A DNA stretch of 64,000 nucleotides from an uncultured Victivallales bacterium (GCA_944390735.1 CALXRL010000001.1:41911-105910); one strand, 5' to 3'. Shown: positions 25,143-34,918, counted from the stretch's first letter. Program-made: numbers and translations. The notes: generated from the letters alone by a model not told the origin.

Positions 25143-25844
25143 ATGAAAAGAAGGCGAAAATATTTCACATTGATAGAACTTCTGATCGTGATATCCATTA
25201 TTGCGATTCTAGCCGGACTTCTTCTTCCCGCTCTGAATTCCGCGCGGGAAAAGGGGCGGATGTCGAACTGTTTTTCCCTGATGCGGAATCTGGTGAACGG
25301 CGCCGTTCTCTATTCGGTGGACTGGAATGACTATTTTCCATGCCGGAATGATTCGGCGAGCCGTTACTACGCCACCGCGGAATTCGCCCGGTACTGCGGT
25401 GTGACGAAGTGGAGCTCGTATGCAACGGATGAATGGAGCCGGAACTATCTGTGTCCGAGTTTCCGGTATCCTTCCGCGGGGAGTTTCTACTCGGTGCTCC
25501 GGGTCTATCCGATGAATCACATTGACATTGCGCAGGCGTCCGGAGAGAACGCATACAAGCTGACCCGGATCAAGCGGGCCGGAAGCAAGCTGGCGTTTCT
25601 GGAGGCGGCTGCCTTCGGAAGTTTTCCCACGACTTCCTCCGGCTATGAGTACTGGGGCAATGAAATGTATCTGATCTACGGGGATGTTTTCCAGGCGGCG
25701 ACCTCCAAACCGCACGTGGCCTATCGGCATGGGAATGGAGGTCTGGCGGTTTCGGCCTGTTTTGACGGACATGTCGCGGCGCTCTCTCCCGGCGCGATGT
25801 GGCTCGCCAGGGAAAACGGGGACATTCATCCATACGGCGACTGA
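25143..25844 (+). CDS. Secreted pseudopilin-like protein (prepilin-type N-terminus)
   Basis: A 233-residue protein with a type IV prepilin-like start: basic MKRRRKY, then [18 protein letters not shown] with Glu at +5. The residue before the Phe is Tyr, not the Gly needed by standard prepilin peptidase. The globular part ends with HGNGG...FDGHV, a variant of the 'H-X9-DG' processing-associated C-terminus known from Planctomycetes and Lentisphaerae. The ATG at 25143 has AGGAACAGG upstream; a longer open frame lacks one. It is the first gene of an operon with the GH2-like enzyme 15 bp downstream. The role is unknown; it may display or anchor the enzyme at the cell surface (inference). Confidence 0.85.
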   Translation: MKRRRKYFTLIELLIVISIIAILAGLLLPALNSAREKGRMSNCFSLMRNLVNGAVLYSVDWNDYFPCRNDSASRYYATAEFARYCGVTKWSSYATDEWSRNYLCPSFRYPSAGSFYSVLRVYPMNHIDIAQASGENAYKLTRIKRAGSKLAFLEAAAFGSFPTTSSGYEYWGNEMYLIYGDVFQAATSKPHVAYRHGNGGLAVSACFDGHVAALSPGAMWLARENGDIHPYGD

Positions 25845-25859
25845 CAGAAAGGATATCCC

Positions 25860-28800
25860 ATGAGAAAAATGTTGATTTCGCTCCTGTTCCTGACCGCACT
25901 TCTCTGCCGGGGCGGAGAAGGGCAGAACCTCCGGAAATTTCAGCCGGATCTCCGGGAAAGCGATATTTATCTTCCGCACCTCCGGCGGATCCCTCTTTCG
26001 GGATGGTGGAAACTGAAACGGATGAATTCCGGAAGAAAATATCTTCCCCTGAATCCCGCAAAGGAACTCCGGTTCACCGAACGGGAATTCGCGGATGCCG
26101 GCTGGGAAGACGATCTTGTTCCGAACAATCTGAATTCTCCGTTTCTGAAGCCGCGTCCGACCGCTTCCGAGCGCAGTTATGGAGGCGTCACCTGGTTCCG
26201 GCGGAGTTTTCAGGGTCCCGTTCCCGCCGCGGGCGAACGGATCATTCTCCATTTTGACGAGATCTTCGGGGATGCCGAACTCTTCTTAAACGGCCGGAGG
26301 ATCGGCCGCGTTCCCGATTCCGGCATGAGCTATCACAACAGCACGGAGCCGCCCGTGGAGTTCGATGTGACGGAACGGATCCTTCCCGGAAAATCCAACA
26401 CTCTGGCGATTCGTCTTTATCACAGCGGGGAACCGGTGCGATGGGGGGAAGGGATCCCGCATGGAATTACCGGAAGGGTCTGTCTGGATCTGCGTCCTCC
26501 GGTCTGGAGCCGTTTTATTCTGGCGGCGACGGAGGCGAATTTGAAGGATGTGGTGATCCGCTGTATTCCCTCGGCTTCCGATCCCGGGGCGACTGCCGGA
26601 TGGACCGGAGAGATTTTTGAATGGAAGAGCGGCCGGCAGGTTGCCTCGTTTCCATTCCGGAATGCGGAGGAGAACGGAAAGACTCTTCTGATCGGACGAG
26701 TCCGGATTCCATCCCCGAACCTGTGGTCGCCGGAATCGCCGTTTCTGTATGGCGTCCGGGTTCGGGACGCGAAACGGAACATCGCGGGGGTTCAGCGGTT
26801 CGGAATGCGGACCGTCGCAATCCGGAACGGTGATTTTCTGCTGAACGGAAAACCGCTGATGCTTCGCGGTCTGACCTACGATTCGGTTCTGAAGAAGGAT
26901 CACGGATACCTGTATGCGCAGGTGATGAATGCAGGCGGATTCAACCGGAGACTGTTCGGCCATTGGAAGAGTATGAATGTGAATCACCTGCGAATTCAGA
27001 GCAAGATGCTCCCCCCCGCCGTGTACGACACGTTTGACGAACTGGGACTTGTGATTACCGACGAGCTGGACTATCCGGTCCGCCGTTTTGATTCCGGACG
27101 GGCCGATTTCATTGATGTGAAATCCTTTTCCGGCATCTGTGACGCGTCGGGGAAGCTGACGCCGGAGTTTCTGCGGAAGACGACGTATCGGATTCTGAGC
27201 CGTTATTCCAATGCGTCGGTCTGCACGTTCAGTTACGGAAACGAGGTCCGGGATTACTCGGCGCGCGTTTCGCAAATGCTCAATGAACTGTATGAACTCT
27301 ATGGGCGACTGGATCATCAGCACCGGCCGCGGACCTCCGGTTCGGGACGCTTCTACTCCACGGGCGAAAACGCCGCCGTGCTGCTCGCCGGGGAGAAAAC
27401 CGATTATATCGATACCCATGATTATACGGGAAGCATCAGCACTCTTCCGTATCCCTATTGCGAAAAGGTTGCGCGCATGTTCTTCGACCGGATCCGGAAC
27501 AGCTGCGGCGGAACGCTTTCCTTTCCGATAGTCAACGGGGAGGTCGTCTATTTTGCGGAGCGTTATCCTCCGCGGCGGATGGATCCGGTCTGGGAGTCGG
27601 CGGAGTCGGAAGAGCCGCGCTGGTCGAATTATCTTCAGGTCTGCAACGAGTGGAACGACCGAAGCACGAAACTTTCCACCTACTGGATCCGGAACTGGGG
27701 AAGCCGGGGTTACAAATATGCGCGGGATGCCGGACGCGCCTTCCATCTGGAAGCCATTCTGGAGGCACAGAGGCGTCTCTGGCCGGAACTGGATGGATTT
27801 GAGTGTCTGACGGATCTCTTCGCGTTTCCGAAGAGCGCCTGGCCCTTTGACCGTCTGACGTTTCCGGAGACGGCGTCGACCGAAGCCATGAGGCGGATCT
27901 GCGCGCCGGTGCTGGGCTCTCTGGAACTGTTCGGACCGAACCGCTTCTGCGGGGAGACGCTGAAGAAGCGCGCCATGGTGCTCAATCATTCGGAGCGCGA
28001 TCAGCAGGATCTCCGCATGGAGCTGGAACTTCTGAGGGAGGGCCGGAGATGCGCCTCCGTTTCTCTGCGTTTCGGTCTTCTGAAACAGGGCGGAAAGGCG
28101 GAACTTCCGTTCGAGCTGCCGCTGCCGGATCAGGAGGGCGATTATCTTCTGCGCTGGATCGTGACTTCGCGGGAGGGGGTTCGGAACAGCCGGGAAAAGC
28201 GGATCCGGCTGCGGAAGAGGAAGCGGCTGTTTGCGCCGTTGACCGCGGAGAAAAAAATCGCGCTTTTCGATCATTCCTCGGCGTTCGGCGCGTTGAAACC
28301 GGTGGGAACGATGCATCTGATGAAGGATTTTGCGATTCCGTTCACGGAGATTCGGGACATCCGGAATCTCGCCGGATATGATCTGCTGGTGATTGGAAGC
28401 GGTTCGGTGCCGGCGCCGGCGGTGCAGGAAGGCGCCGAAGCCATCCGCGCGTTTGTGGAGAGAGGAGGACGGCTTCTGGTGTTTGAACAGGAGTCGTTGG
28501 GACGTCTTCCGTTCCTGAACGAACTGGAGTATGTGTTTGCCGGACCCGGACAGTTCGCCGAGATTTTGAAGAGCGGTCATCCGCTTTTCCGGGGAATGGA
28601 TCAGAAGGATTTTTCGCTCTGGAACACGCCGGATCACTGTTTTTACCGGGTGTATGTTCGTCCGTTGTCCCGGGCGGCGCTGCTGGGGGGCGGGAACGCG
28701 ACGTTCTGGGGGGCGAACCAGTTCGGAATGGCGGCGGCGCATCTGAAACTCGGGAAGGGGGATGTGATTCTCTGTCAGTGCGAGGTGACGTCGGCGTACC

Positions 28801-29540
28801 GTTCCGACAGTGCCGCGGCGCAATTCGCACGCAATCTGTGGATGGTGGCGCTGGAGGATTCCACCCGCGCCCTGGCCGCCGACTTTGATCGTCTTCCCTT
28901 GCCGAATCTGCCGCGGATTTCTCTGGATCGGAGTTTCTCCATTTCGCTTCAGGGGGTTGTAAACCGGGGGCTTTCCGATCCGGTTGCCGGCGACCGGATC
29001 GGAGGCTGGACCGATCAGGGACCGGAAAAGGATCTTCGCGCTTTGACTCCGGGTCGAAAACGCTTCGGCGGAGTTCCGTTTGAGATTCTGGATGAAACGA
29101 AAAACGGCGGGAAGGCTGTCCTGGCGGTTTCGCGGAATCCCGCACTCTCCTTTCTGCCCGGAACGGGCGGGCCGATTGCGGTGAACCGGAATCCCGCGCG
29201 TCTCTTTTTCCTGCATGTCGGAGCATGGATTCCCGAGGGGAAGCAGCGGGCGGGAAGCTACCGGATCCGCTACCGCTCCGGTGCGGAGGAGGTGATCCCG
29301 ATTGTCGGGGGGGAGAACCTGGCGGACTGGTGGAATGCTTCGAGCAGGAAAGTCACATCGGCGGATTGTGTCTGGAGTGTGCAGCAGGGGGGACATTCGG
29401 TCGGTATTTTCGCCTTCTGCTGGGAGAATCCGCGGAAGGAAAAGGATTCGGTGGAATGGATTCAGCTGACTGCGGAGGGAAACGCGGTGATCGGACTTCT
29501 GGCCATCGTCGGAGAAGAACAGCAGAGGAGGAAAGAATGA
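25860..29540 (+). CDS. Large secreted GH2-like glycoside hydrolase with C-terminal GGWTDQG module
   Basis: A 1226-residue protein with signal peptide (MRKMLISLLFLTALLCRGG). Residues about 75-210 form the GH2 sugar-binding jelly roll (GVTWFRRSF, ELFLNGRRIGRV). An immunoglobulin-like domain follows to about 320 (FGMRTVAIRNGDFLLNGKPL). A TIM barrel then carries candidate acid/base Glu462 in SYGNEVRD and nucleophile Glu561 in IVNGEVVYF. Residues about 790-990 look like a glutamine amidotransferase-like/trimerisation domain (DLLVIGSGSVP). From about 1025 to the end lies a module with GGWTDQG at 1048-1054 and FGGVPFEILDETKNGG, found again in two other hydrolases of this window. Substrate unknown; beta-galactoside, beta-glucuronide or related plant or host glycans are possible. 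Confidence 0.82.
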   Translation: MRKMLISLLFLTALLCRGGEGQNLRKFQPDLRESDIYLPHLRRIPLSGWWKLKRMNSGRKYLPLNPAKELRFTEREFADAGWEDDLVPNNLNSPFLKPRPTASERSYGGVTWFRRSFQGPVPAAGERIILHFDEIFGDAELFLNGRRIGRVPDSGMSYHNSTEPPVEFDVTERILPGKSNTLAIRLYHSGEPVRWGEGIPHGITGRVCLDLRPPVWSRFILAATEANLKDVVIRCIPSASDPGATAGWTGEIFEWKSGRQVASFPFRNAEENGKTLLIGRVRIPSPNLWSPESPFLYGVRVRDAKRNIAGVQRFGMRTVAIRNGDFLLNGKPLMLRGLTYDSVLKKDHGYLYAQVMNAGGFNRRLFGHWKSMNVNHLRIQSKMLPPAVYDTFDELGLVITDELDYPVRRFDSGRADFIDVKSFSGICDASGKLTPEFLRKTTYRILSRYSNASVCTFSYGNEVRDYSARVSQMLNELYELYGRLDHQHRPRTSGSGRFYSTGENAAVLLAGEKTDYIDTHDYTGSISTLPYPYCEKVARMFFDRIRNSCGGTLSFPIVNGEVVYFAERYPPRRMDPVWESAESEEPRWSNYLQVCNEWNDRSTKLSTYWIRNWGSRGYKYARDAGRAFHLEAILEAQRRLWPELDGFECLTDLFAFPKSAWPFDRLTFPETASTEAMRRICAPVLGSLELFGPNRFCGETLKKRAMVLNHSERDQQDLRMELELLREGRRCASVSLRFGLLKQGGKAELPFELPLPDQEGDYLLRWIVTSREGVRNSREKRIRLRKRKRLFAPLTAEKKIALFDHSSAFGALKPVGTMHLMKDFAIPFTEIRDIRNLAGYDLLVIGSGSVPAPAVQEGAEAIRAFVERGGRLLVFEQESLGRLPFLNELEYVFAGPGQFAEILKSGHPLFRGMDQKDFSLWNTPDHCFYRVYVRPLSRAALLGGGNATFWGANQFGMAAAHLKLGKGDVILCQCEVTSAYRSDSAAAQFARNLWMVALEDSTRALAADFDRLPLPNLPRISLDRSFSISLQGVVNRGLSDPVAGDRIGGWTDQGPEKDLRALTPGRKRFGGVPFEILDETKNGGKAVLAVSRNPALSFLPGTGGPIAVNRNPARLFFLHVGAWIPEGKQRAGSYRIRYRSGAEEVIPIVGGENLADWWNASSRKVTSADCVWSVQQGGHSVGIFAFCWENPRKEKDSVEWIQLTAEGNAVIGLLAIVGEEQQRRKE

Positions 29541-30433
29541 TTAGGAAGAAAAGAATGAGCGGGAAAAGCGGAATCTGGCGGAGAGCGGTGGGATTGTATC
29601 TGTTTCTTTGCCCGTTCGTTTTTCTCTGTGCGGCGGACCCCCAGGAAAGCGGCGGTTTCAGAGTTGAGCTTGACAAGAGCGGAAAATGGAAGAGCATATT
29701 GTTCCGGGACCGGGTGCTTCTCCGGAATTTCGTGATGACGGGGAACTGCATTCATCCATCCGGGAAAGGGTTTGTGAGGTTGGAGAGCATCCGGGAGAAG
29801 AGCGTGGTTTCCCGTGAAATGCGGAACGGAAGGCTGCATCTGGTTGTGGAGGCTCCTCTGGGAAGCGAAGCGATTCCGGATGCGGCGCAGAGCCGGATGG
29901 AAGTGGAGTTCGACAGGGAGACCATCACGGTCTCGGCGAGAGTGGAAACGCGGAAAACCCTTTCGACCCGCTACCGTCTTTTTTTCTGCCGGGGGAATCT
30001 GGAGATGGCTCTGATTTCCGGACGCGGCATGCTGACGATCGGCTCGGACGGAAAACGGATTCTTCAGCTGATTCCGGAACATGAGGCGATCCGGAAGAAC
30101 TGTGCGGGTGCGAAACTGGCATTTTCCCTGAATTCGGAGGAGACCCTTCTGTTTGAGTCTCTGAGCAACAGCATGATCTCCCTTCAGGACGCCCGGATCT
30201 GGGGGGGACGGGTCGGAACCGTGGAGATGGCCCATGTTCCGCAGTACAGTTCCACTCCGATCGCGTATCCGCCGGGGAGCGTGTTTGAATGGCGTTTCCG
30301 GATTCGTCTGATGACCCGGCGTGATGATCCGCACCTTCGGGATCTCGGAATCTCGGCGCGCGGGAAAGCGGGGGAAGCCGGGTCGGAAATTTCAAAAAAT
30401 ACGGGATTATTCCGAAAAAAATTTGCATTTTGA
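29537..30433 (+). CDS. Secreted protein of unknown function, third gene of GH2 operon
   Basis: A 298-residue protein with an N-terminal signal segment (RAVGLYLFLCPFVFLCAADP). The mature part is beta-rich with repeated strand-turn patterns (GGFRVELDKSGKWKSILF, MEVEFDRETITVSARVET), reminiscent of a galactose-mutarotase-like supersandwich, but no family is certain. The ATG overlaps the GH2 stop by 4 bp, so the product is coupled to the enzyme. A role in binding or trimming the same glycan is inference. Confidence 0.65.
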   Translation: MIRKKRMSGKSGIWRRAVGLYLFLCPFVFLCAADPQESGGFRVELDKSGKWKSILFRDRVLLRNFVMTGNCIHPSGKGFVRLESIREKSVVSREMRNGRLHLVVEAPLGSEAIPDAAQSRMEVEFDRETITVSARVETRKTLSTRYRLFFCRGNLEMALISGRGMLTIGSDGKRILQLIPEHEAIRKNCAGAKLAFSLNSEETLLFESLSNSMISLQDARIWGGRVGTVEMAHVPQYSSTPIAYPPGSVFEWRFRIRLMTRRDDPHLRDLGISARGKAGEAGSEISKNTGLFRKKFAF

Positions 30434-30498
30434 AGATTTTATGATACATTTTTTCCATTAACCTTTTTTAGAACTATTAAATTGAAAAGAGAATTGTC

Positions 30499-30588
30499 AT
30501 GGGAAATCTCAGGAAAAAACGTCGCAGAAAGATTGCTCAGCATAAGCGCAAAAAAATGCTGAAGGCAATGCGCCACAAGAACAAATAA
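30499..30588 (+). CDS. Very small basic protein, AURKAIP1/COX24 (mS38-like) type
   Basis: A 29-residue protein, half Lys/Arg: MGNLRKKRRRKIAQHKRKKM followed by LKAMRHKNK. This is the pattern of the bacterial COX24/AURKAIP1 C-terminal domain (related to mitochondrial ribosomal protein mS38), known as a tiny ORF in Bacteroidota and PVC genomes. A strong terminator starts 14 bp after its stop, so it is a discrete transcription unit. Likely a ribosome-associated RNA-binding peptide (inference from family). Confidence 0.75.
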   Translation: MGNLRKKRRRKIAQHKRKKMLKAMRHKNK

Positions 30589-30602
30589 GTTCTCGTGAGT
30601 CG

Positions 30603-30635
30603 GGACGTGATGGTTGTGTCACGTCCTTTTTTTTT
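30603..30635 (+). terminator. Rho-independent terminator after the COX24-like gene
   Basis: GGACGTGA (30603-30610) pairs perfectly with TCACGTCC (30619-30626) around an 8-base loop and is followed by nine T (30627-30635). Confidence 0.92.
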
Positions 30636-30669
30636 CCCCTGACCGGCATTTCTCCGCAGAGGTGTTGTC

Positions 30670-32499
30670 ATGCTCCGGAAGGGGTTGTTTTTTTTTCTGC
30701 CGCTGTTTCTGCTGCCTTCTCTTTCCGCCCAGGAGGATATCCGGGCGGATACGGGACCGGAACCCGGGATCCGGAAGGAGGCTTCTCCGCTGACGGATGC
30801 CGATCGGAACCGGATCGGAGCCATGGCGGATTTTGCACAGTTTCTCAATGGAGCGTTCCGGATGCCGCCCGAAAGAGGGGAACTGCCGGAGGCGGTGATC
30901 GGGAAACTCTATGATGTGCTGGAGAAGGATTCCTCTTCGCGGGAGGTGATTGCTCTGGTGGCGGCGGATCTGTTGGAGAATCCGGCGAAGAAGCGGGATC
31001 GTCTTCAGCGTCTGGTCCGGATTGCGGAGCGGCACCCGGAGAATCTGGCGTTGAATCTTCTTGCGGCGGAGTTTCTTTCCGGGAAGAGCGATGATCGGGC
31101 GCTTTCGGAGCGCAATACGGAACAGGCGATTGCTCTGCTGGAAAAAACGTGGACCGCGACAGAAATCGGAACGGCGCGCGGGGGAGCGCGGGCGGATAAG
31201 CTTGGCGAAGTCTGTTCCAGGCTGTCGCTTCTCTACGCTTCGCGTGGAGAGTTTGACAAGGCGGACCGGACAATTCGCGGCGGACTGCGTCTGGTGTCCC
31301 GTGCGAAACGCCCTGAACTGCTTCAGACGGCCCTTCGAGTTTATTTTGACGCCATGAACCGGTCGTCTGATCGGAAGCCGTTTCTGATCGGCTGGTTTCT
31401 AGGGAGCGAGAAGGAGCGCTTCACAGAGAAGTTCCATGAGACGGCCAGTGAACTGACGGAGATTCTCTTCTCGCCGGAGAGTCATCTGGATTCGGAGCGT
31501 TTTCTTGCGACCGCGGCGATTTTCGGCGACCGGGGGGAGACGGATCTTGCGCTGCTGATTCTTTCTGCGCCTCTGCTGGAGGATCCGGAGAATCTTTCGG
31601 CACTGCGGCGCATGGCGGCGTTTTATTCTGTTTCGGGGGATTTTGCCAATGCGGCACGTGCATGGCGCCGGGTTCTGGAACTGCGGAAGAATCCGACTCC
31701 GTTTGAGAGTTATCTTCTGGCGTTTTCGCTCCAGCGGAGCGGGGACTATGGAGCGGCGGCCGCGGCTTTTGCGGAGCATGAGCGTCGTTTTCCGGAGGAT
31801 CCGGTGCCGCTGGAACAGCATGTGCTGTGCAGTTATCTGGCGGAGGATTATGAAACGGCGGTACGTGTGGCGGGACGGCTTTCGTCGCCGTCGGCGGAGA
31901 CGCTGTATGTCAAAGCGCTGTCGGAGGAGCGGTTAGGGAAGTATTCCTCGGCACTTCGGACGCTTCTTCAGTATCTTTCCGTCCGGAAGTTCTCCGATGA
32001 GGAGGAGAAATATCCATTTTCCCTTCAGACGGCTCTGATTGCGGACAAGGCCGGTCGTTGCGATGTTGCGGCTTCCATTCTGGAGCCGATGATTGATGCG
32101 GATCCGGAAAATGCCGAGCTTCTGAATCTTCTGGGGTATCTTTATGCGTCGGCGGGGATCAATCTGGGGATGGCGGAGAAACTGCTTCTGGAGGCGCTGG
32201 ATCTGGATCCGGACAATCCCGCGATTCTGGACAGCGTGGCCTGGATGTATTTCCGGCGGGGAAAGTACCGGGATGCCCGGATCTACCTGGAAAGGAGTCT
32301 TGCCGCGACGCCGAAAGGGGAGGTTCCCGACTCGGTGATTCTGGATCATGCGGGGGATATCTATCATGCTCTGGGGAATACGGAGAAGGCGCTTTCCTGC
32401 TGGAAGAGGGCGCTTCGTGTTTACAGTGAAGAGCTGGATCCCCGGAAGGTCTTGAAAAAAGTGGAGGATGCGGAACGGGAGATTTCGCGTCGCAGGTAA
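30670..32499 (+). CDS. Secreted TPR-repeat protein
   Basis: A 609-residue protein with a signal peptide (LFFFLPLFLLPSLSAQE). Helix-turn-helix repeats of TPR type run through most of it. The clearest are in the C-terminal third: ELLNLLGYLYASAGINLG, then LLLEALDLDPDNPAILDSVA, then a unit ending YRDARIYLERSLAATPKG and one ending NTEKALSCWKRALRV. It is probably a periplasmic scaffold, as TPR proteins of this layout often serve in envelope assembly. GAGG lies 7 bases before the ATG. It stands alone between a terminator and a 320-bp gap. Confidence 0.88.
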   Translation: MLRKGLFFFLPLFLLPSLSAQEDIRADTGPEPGIRKEASPLTDADRNRIGAMADFAQFLNGAFRMPPERGELPEAVIGKLYDVLEKDSSSREVIALVAADLLENPAKKRDRLQRLVRIAERHPENLALNLLAAEFLSGKSDDRALSERNTEQAIALLEKTWTATEIGTARGGARADKLGEVCSRLSLLYASRGEFDKADRTIRGGLRLVSRAKRPELLQTALRVYFDAMNRSSDRKPFLIGWFLGSEKERFTEKFHETASELTEILFSPESHLDSERFLATAAIFGDRGETDLALLILSAPLLEDPENLSALRRMAAFYSVSGDFANAARAWRRVLELRKNPTPFESYLLAFSLQRSGDYGAAAAAFAEHERRFPEDPVPLEQHVLCSYLAEDYETAVRVAGRLSSPSAETLYVKALSEERLGKYSSALRTLLQYLSVRKFSDEEEKYPFSLQTALIADKAGRCDVAASILEPMIDADPENAELLNLLGYLYASAGINLGMAEKLLLEALDLDPDNPAILDSVAWMYFRRGKYRDARIYLERSLAATPKGEVPDSVILDHAGDIYHALGNTEKALSCWKRALRVYSEELDPRKVLKKVEDAEREISRRR

Positions 32500-32819
32500 G
32501 ATGGTTTCCGCCGTCTTTCCATCTTTTCCCGGGAAGGATTTCTGAAACGCGGAATCCTGTTCTGGCAGCCGGCAGGGATATCGGAACCCGAATTTCCGGA
32601 TCGGGATTCGGGGCGGAATGCGGATTCCTGGATTAAAATGGCCGGCAACATTTTCCAGATCGAAAGATATCGGATTTGCACGGATTGGATGTTCCGGAAG
32701 CAAAAAGACTTTTCTTTCCTCCGAACCTCCTTCCGATGATCTGAATCCGGGGATCTCCGGTGCATGGAAAGCGGCCTCTTTCCGTGCTATATTACCGGCC
32801 GAATGAAAAGGAGGAACAA
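32500..32819. other. Intergenic region, 320 bp
   Basis: No gene seen. It contains short G+C-rich inverted repeats, such as CCCGAAT (32587-32593) with ATTCGGG (32606-32612), that may stop the TPR transcript but lack a T-run. TATATT near 32788 is a possible -10 for the radical SAM gene without a convincing -35. Confidence 0.4.
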
Positions 32820-34508
32820 ATGAAGGCGGAGAGATCGGCGCTTGACCCGCGGAAAAAGAAGACGGAAATTCCAAATCGGAAACTGGTCTGGCTTTCCGTA
32901 AACTGTTCCTATTCGCATTCGTCGCTGGCGCTTCCGCTGCTTCATGCGGCGTCTGTCGGAATCGGGGGGTGGGAGTGGTCGGTGCTGGAGACGACGCTTG
33001 AGGCGGATCGCGCCGAGACCGCCCTGGAACTCGCCGCAAGGAAGCCTGATCTTGTCTGTGCCACGCTGTATCTGTTCAACCGAGATGCGGTTATGGAGAT
33101 CCTGGAACGACTTCATGCGCTGATGCCGGAATGCCGGATCGCTGTCGGCGGACCGGAGTGTCTCGGAGAGGGCGCCCGGGAAATTCTGGACTGCTGTCCG
33201 TTTGTCGGGACCGTATTCCGGGGAGAGGGGGAAGAGGTGTTCCCCGAGTTCCTCCGCACGTTTTCTTCCGGGGAGAGACGACGACAGATCGTTCCGGAAC
33301 AGGAGACCGCGATTTTCCACGCCTGGGCGACGGCTCCATCACCGGTCGGGGACCCTTTCTTCCGGATGGACAAGCCTTTTGTTCAGCTTGAGACCTCCCG
33401 GGGCTGTCCCATGAACTGCTGTTACTGTACCAGCTGCGGAACGACTCTCCGCTTCCGTCCGCCGGATGCGGTTCGCCGGGATCTGGAGGCGCTGCGGAAC
33501 CGGGGCGGAACCGAAGTTCGTCTGCTGGATCGGACCTTCAATTTCCCGGAGGATCGAGGCGTTGAACTGCTCCGTCTTTTCCGGAACGAGTTTCCCGAAA
33601 TCCGGTTCCATCTGGAGATTCATCCGCGTCTGCTGGGGGAGGCGATGCGCAGAGAACTGCTGGCGGCAAATCCGGGACAGCTGCATATCGAAGTCGGAAT
33701 TCAGAGCCTGAACGCCCGCGTGCAGCGCGCCATCGGGCGGAGCGCTTCGCCCGGAGAGGCGCTGGAGGCGCTCCGCTTCCTTTGCCGCTGTTCCAATTTT
33801 GAAACCCATGCGGATCTGCTCGCGGGACTGCCGGAGCAGAGCGCCGATTCCCTGTTCCGCGATGTCGCGGATCTGCTGGATGCGGGGCCCGCGGAGATTC
33901 AGCTGGAAGTTCTGAAGGTTCTTCCGGGCACTCCGCTTCGGTCCCGGGCCAAAGAGCTGGGGATTGTGTTTTCGCCGCAGCCGCCGTACGATGTCATGAG
34001 AACGGAAAGCATGTCCGGTGCGGAAATTCTGCGATTCCGCCTTCTCTCCCGTCTGCTTGATCTCACCTACAACCATCCCGCTCTGCATCCGGTTCTGCGG
34101 GCGGCTCGGAAGGAGTCTCCGGAGTTCCTGTCCGGTCTGCTCGATTTCTTCCTGCGGAACGGACTGGATCTGAAACGACTGTTCGATCTGAAACGGCGGT
34201 TTCTGCTCCTGGCGGACTTCTTCGACGGGAAAAACTTTGATACCACTCGAACCGAGCTTGCCTTGCAATGGATTCTTGCCGGATATCCGCCCGGAACCGG
34301 TCCCGGAATGGCGGCGGAAAAGACCTCGGGAATTCCGGAAAATGCGCGTCTGCTGTCCGGAAGCCCCGCGTCGGAGAGGGAGCGGGAGACCCGATTTCTC
34401 CTGCTGCGGAGAGCCGGGGATACGGTCTATTTCGCATTGAACCGGAAATATGCGTTCAATCGCCCGGCGGCTGTCTGGCTGGTGCGGAATGGGGAATGCG
34501 GAAAATAA
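32820..34508 (+). CDS. B12-binding radical SAM protein (DUF4080-like C-terminus)
   Basis: A 562-residue protein. Residues about 20-140 form a cobalamin-binding Rossmann-type domain (VWLSVNCSYSHSSLALPLLH, then CRIAVGGPECLG). A radical SAM barrel follows with the cluster motif CPMNCCYC, ligands Cys196, Cys200 and Cys203. The C-terminal part (AEILRFRLLSRLLDLTYNHP and similar) resembles the DUF4080 domain often fused to this class. Substrate is unknown; family members methylate or rearrange unreactive carbons. The start is clear because AAAGGAGG lies 5 bases before the ATG at 32820. Confidence 0.9.
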   Translation: MKAERSALDPRKKKTEIPNRKLVWLSVNCSYSHSSLALPLLHAASVGIGGWEWSVLETTLEADRAETALELAARKPDLVCATLYLFNRDAVMEILERLHALMPECRIAVGGPECLGEGAREILDCCPFVGTVFRGEGEEVFPEFLRTFSSGERRRQIVPEQETAIFHAWATAPSPVGDPFFRMDKPFVQLETSRGCPMNCCYCTSCGTTLRFRPPDAVRRDLEALRNRGGTEVRLLDRTFNFPEDRGVELLRLFRNEFPEIRFHLEIHPRLLGEAMRRELLAANPGQLHIEVGIQSLNARVQRAIGRSASPGEALEALRFLCRCSNFETHADLLAGLPEQSADSLFRDVADLLDAGPAEIQLEVLKVLPGTPLRSRAKELGIVFSPQPPYDVMRTESMSGAEILRFRLLSRLLDLTYNHPALHPVLRAARKESPEFLSGLLDFFLRNGLDLKRLFDLKRRFLLLADFFDGKNFDTTRTELALQWILAGYPPGTGPGMAAEKTSGIPENARLLSGSPASERERETRFLLLRRAGDTVYFALNRKYAFNRPAAVWLVRNGECGK

Positions 34509-34538
34509 AAAATCCCGGCGCCGGGAGGCCGCCGGGAT
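34506..34538 (-). terminator. Rho-independent terminator of the RRM gene
   Basis: Read on the minus strand, ATCCCGGC (34538-34531) pairs with GCCGGGAT (34519-34512) and is followed by TTTTTATTTT. It lies 27 bp beyond the stop of the RNA-binding protein gene and touches the end of the convergent radical SAM gene. Confidence 0.8.
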
Positions 34539-34564
34539 GCTCTGACTCCGGATCAGGCGGAAAA

Positions 34565-34918
34565 TCAGAATTCCGTCTGTCTCTGCGGACGATCTCCATG
34601 TGGACGGAATCCGCCGTTTCCACGGGGGCCGTCAAACCGTCTCTGCGGGCGGTCTCCAAAGGAGCGCGGCCGTTCCGTTCTTTCTCTTGCCTCGTTGACG
34701 CGGAGGCGTCTTCCTCCGAATTCCTGTCCGTCGAGCGCCTGAATCGCCTCCTGCGCCGCGGCATCGTCCATTTCGACGAATCCGAATCCTTTGGGTCGAT
34801 TGGTTTCTCTGTCTATTACGAGTTTGACCAGCTTCACTTCTCCGTAGGAACCGAAAAGATCCCTGACTTCCTGTTCTGTTGCACTGTAAGGCAGATTGCC
34901 TACATAAATGCTTTTCAT
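34565..34918 (-). CDS. RRM-type RNA-binding protein
   Basis: A 117-residue protein with a single RNA recognition motif at residues 1-80: RNP2 IYVGNL at 4-9 and RNP1 KGFGFVEM near 43-50. The tail is rich in Arg, Gly and Pro (RERTERPRSFGDRPQRRF and similar), typical of the bacterial glycine-rich RNA-binding proteins of cyanobacteria and PVC/Bacteroidota that act as RNA chaperones, often under cold stress. A long leader of more than 200 bases may carry regulation. Confidence 0.95.
   Translation of the reverse strand: MKSIYVGNLPYSATEQEVRDLFGSYGEVKLVKLVIDRETNRPKGFGFVEMDDAAAQEAIQALDGQEFGGRRLRVNEARERTERPRSFGDRPQRRFDGPRGNGGFRPHGDRPQRQTEF

Noticed and set aside
29225..29536. Upstream extension of the third gene of the GH2 operon
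   Set aside because: The open frame continues upstream inside the GH2 gene, but the ATG at 29537 overlaps the GH2 stop and is followed by a signal peptide, which fixes the start.
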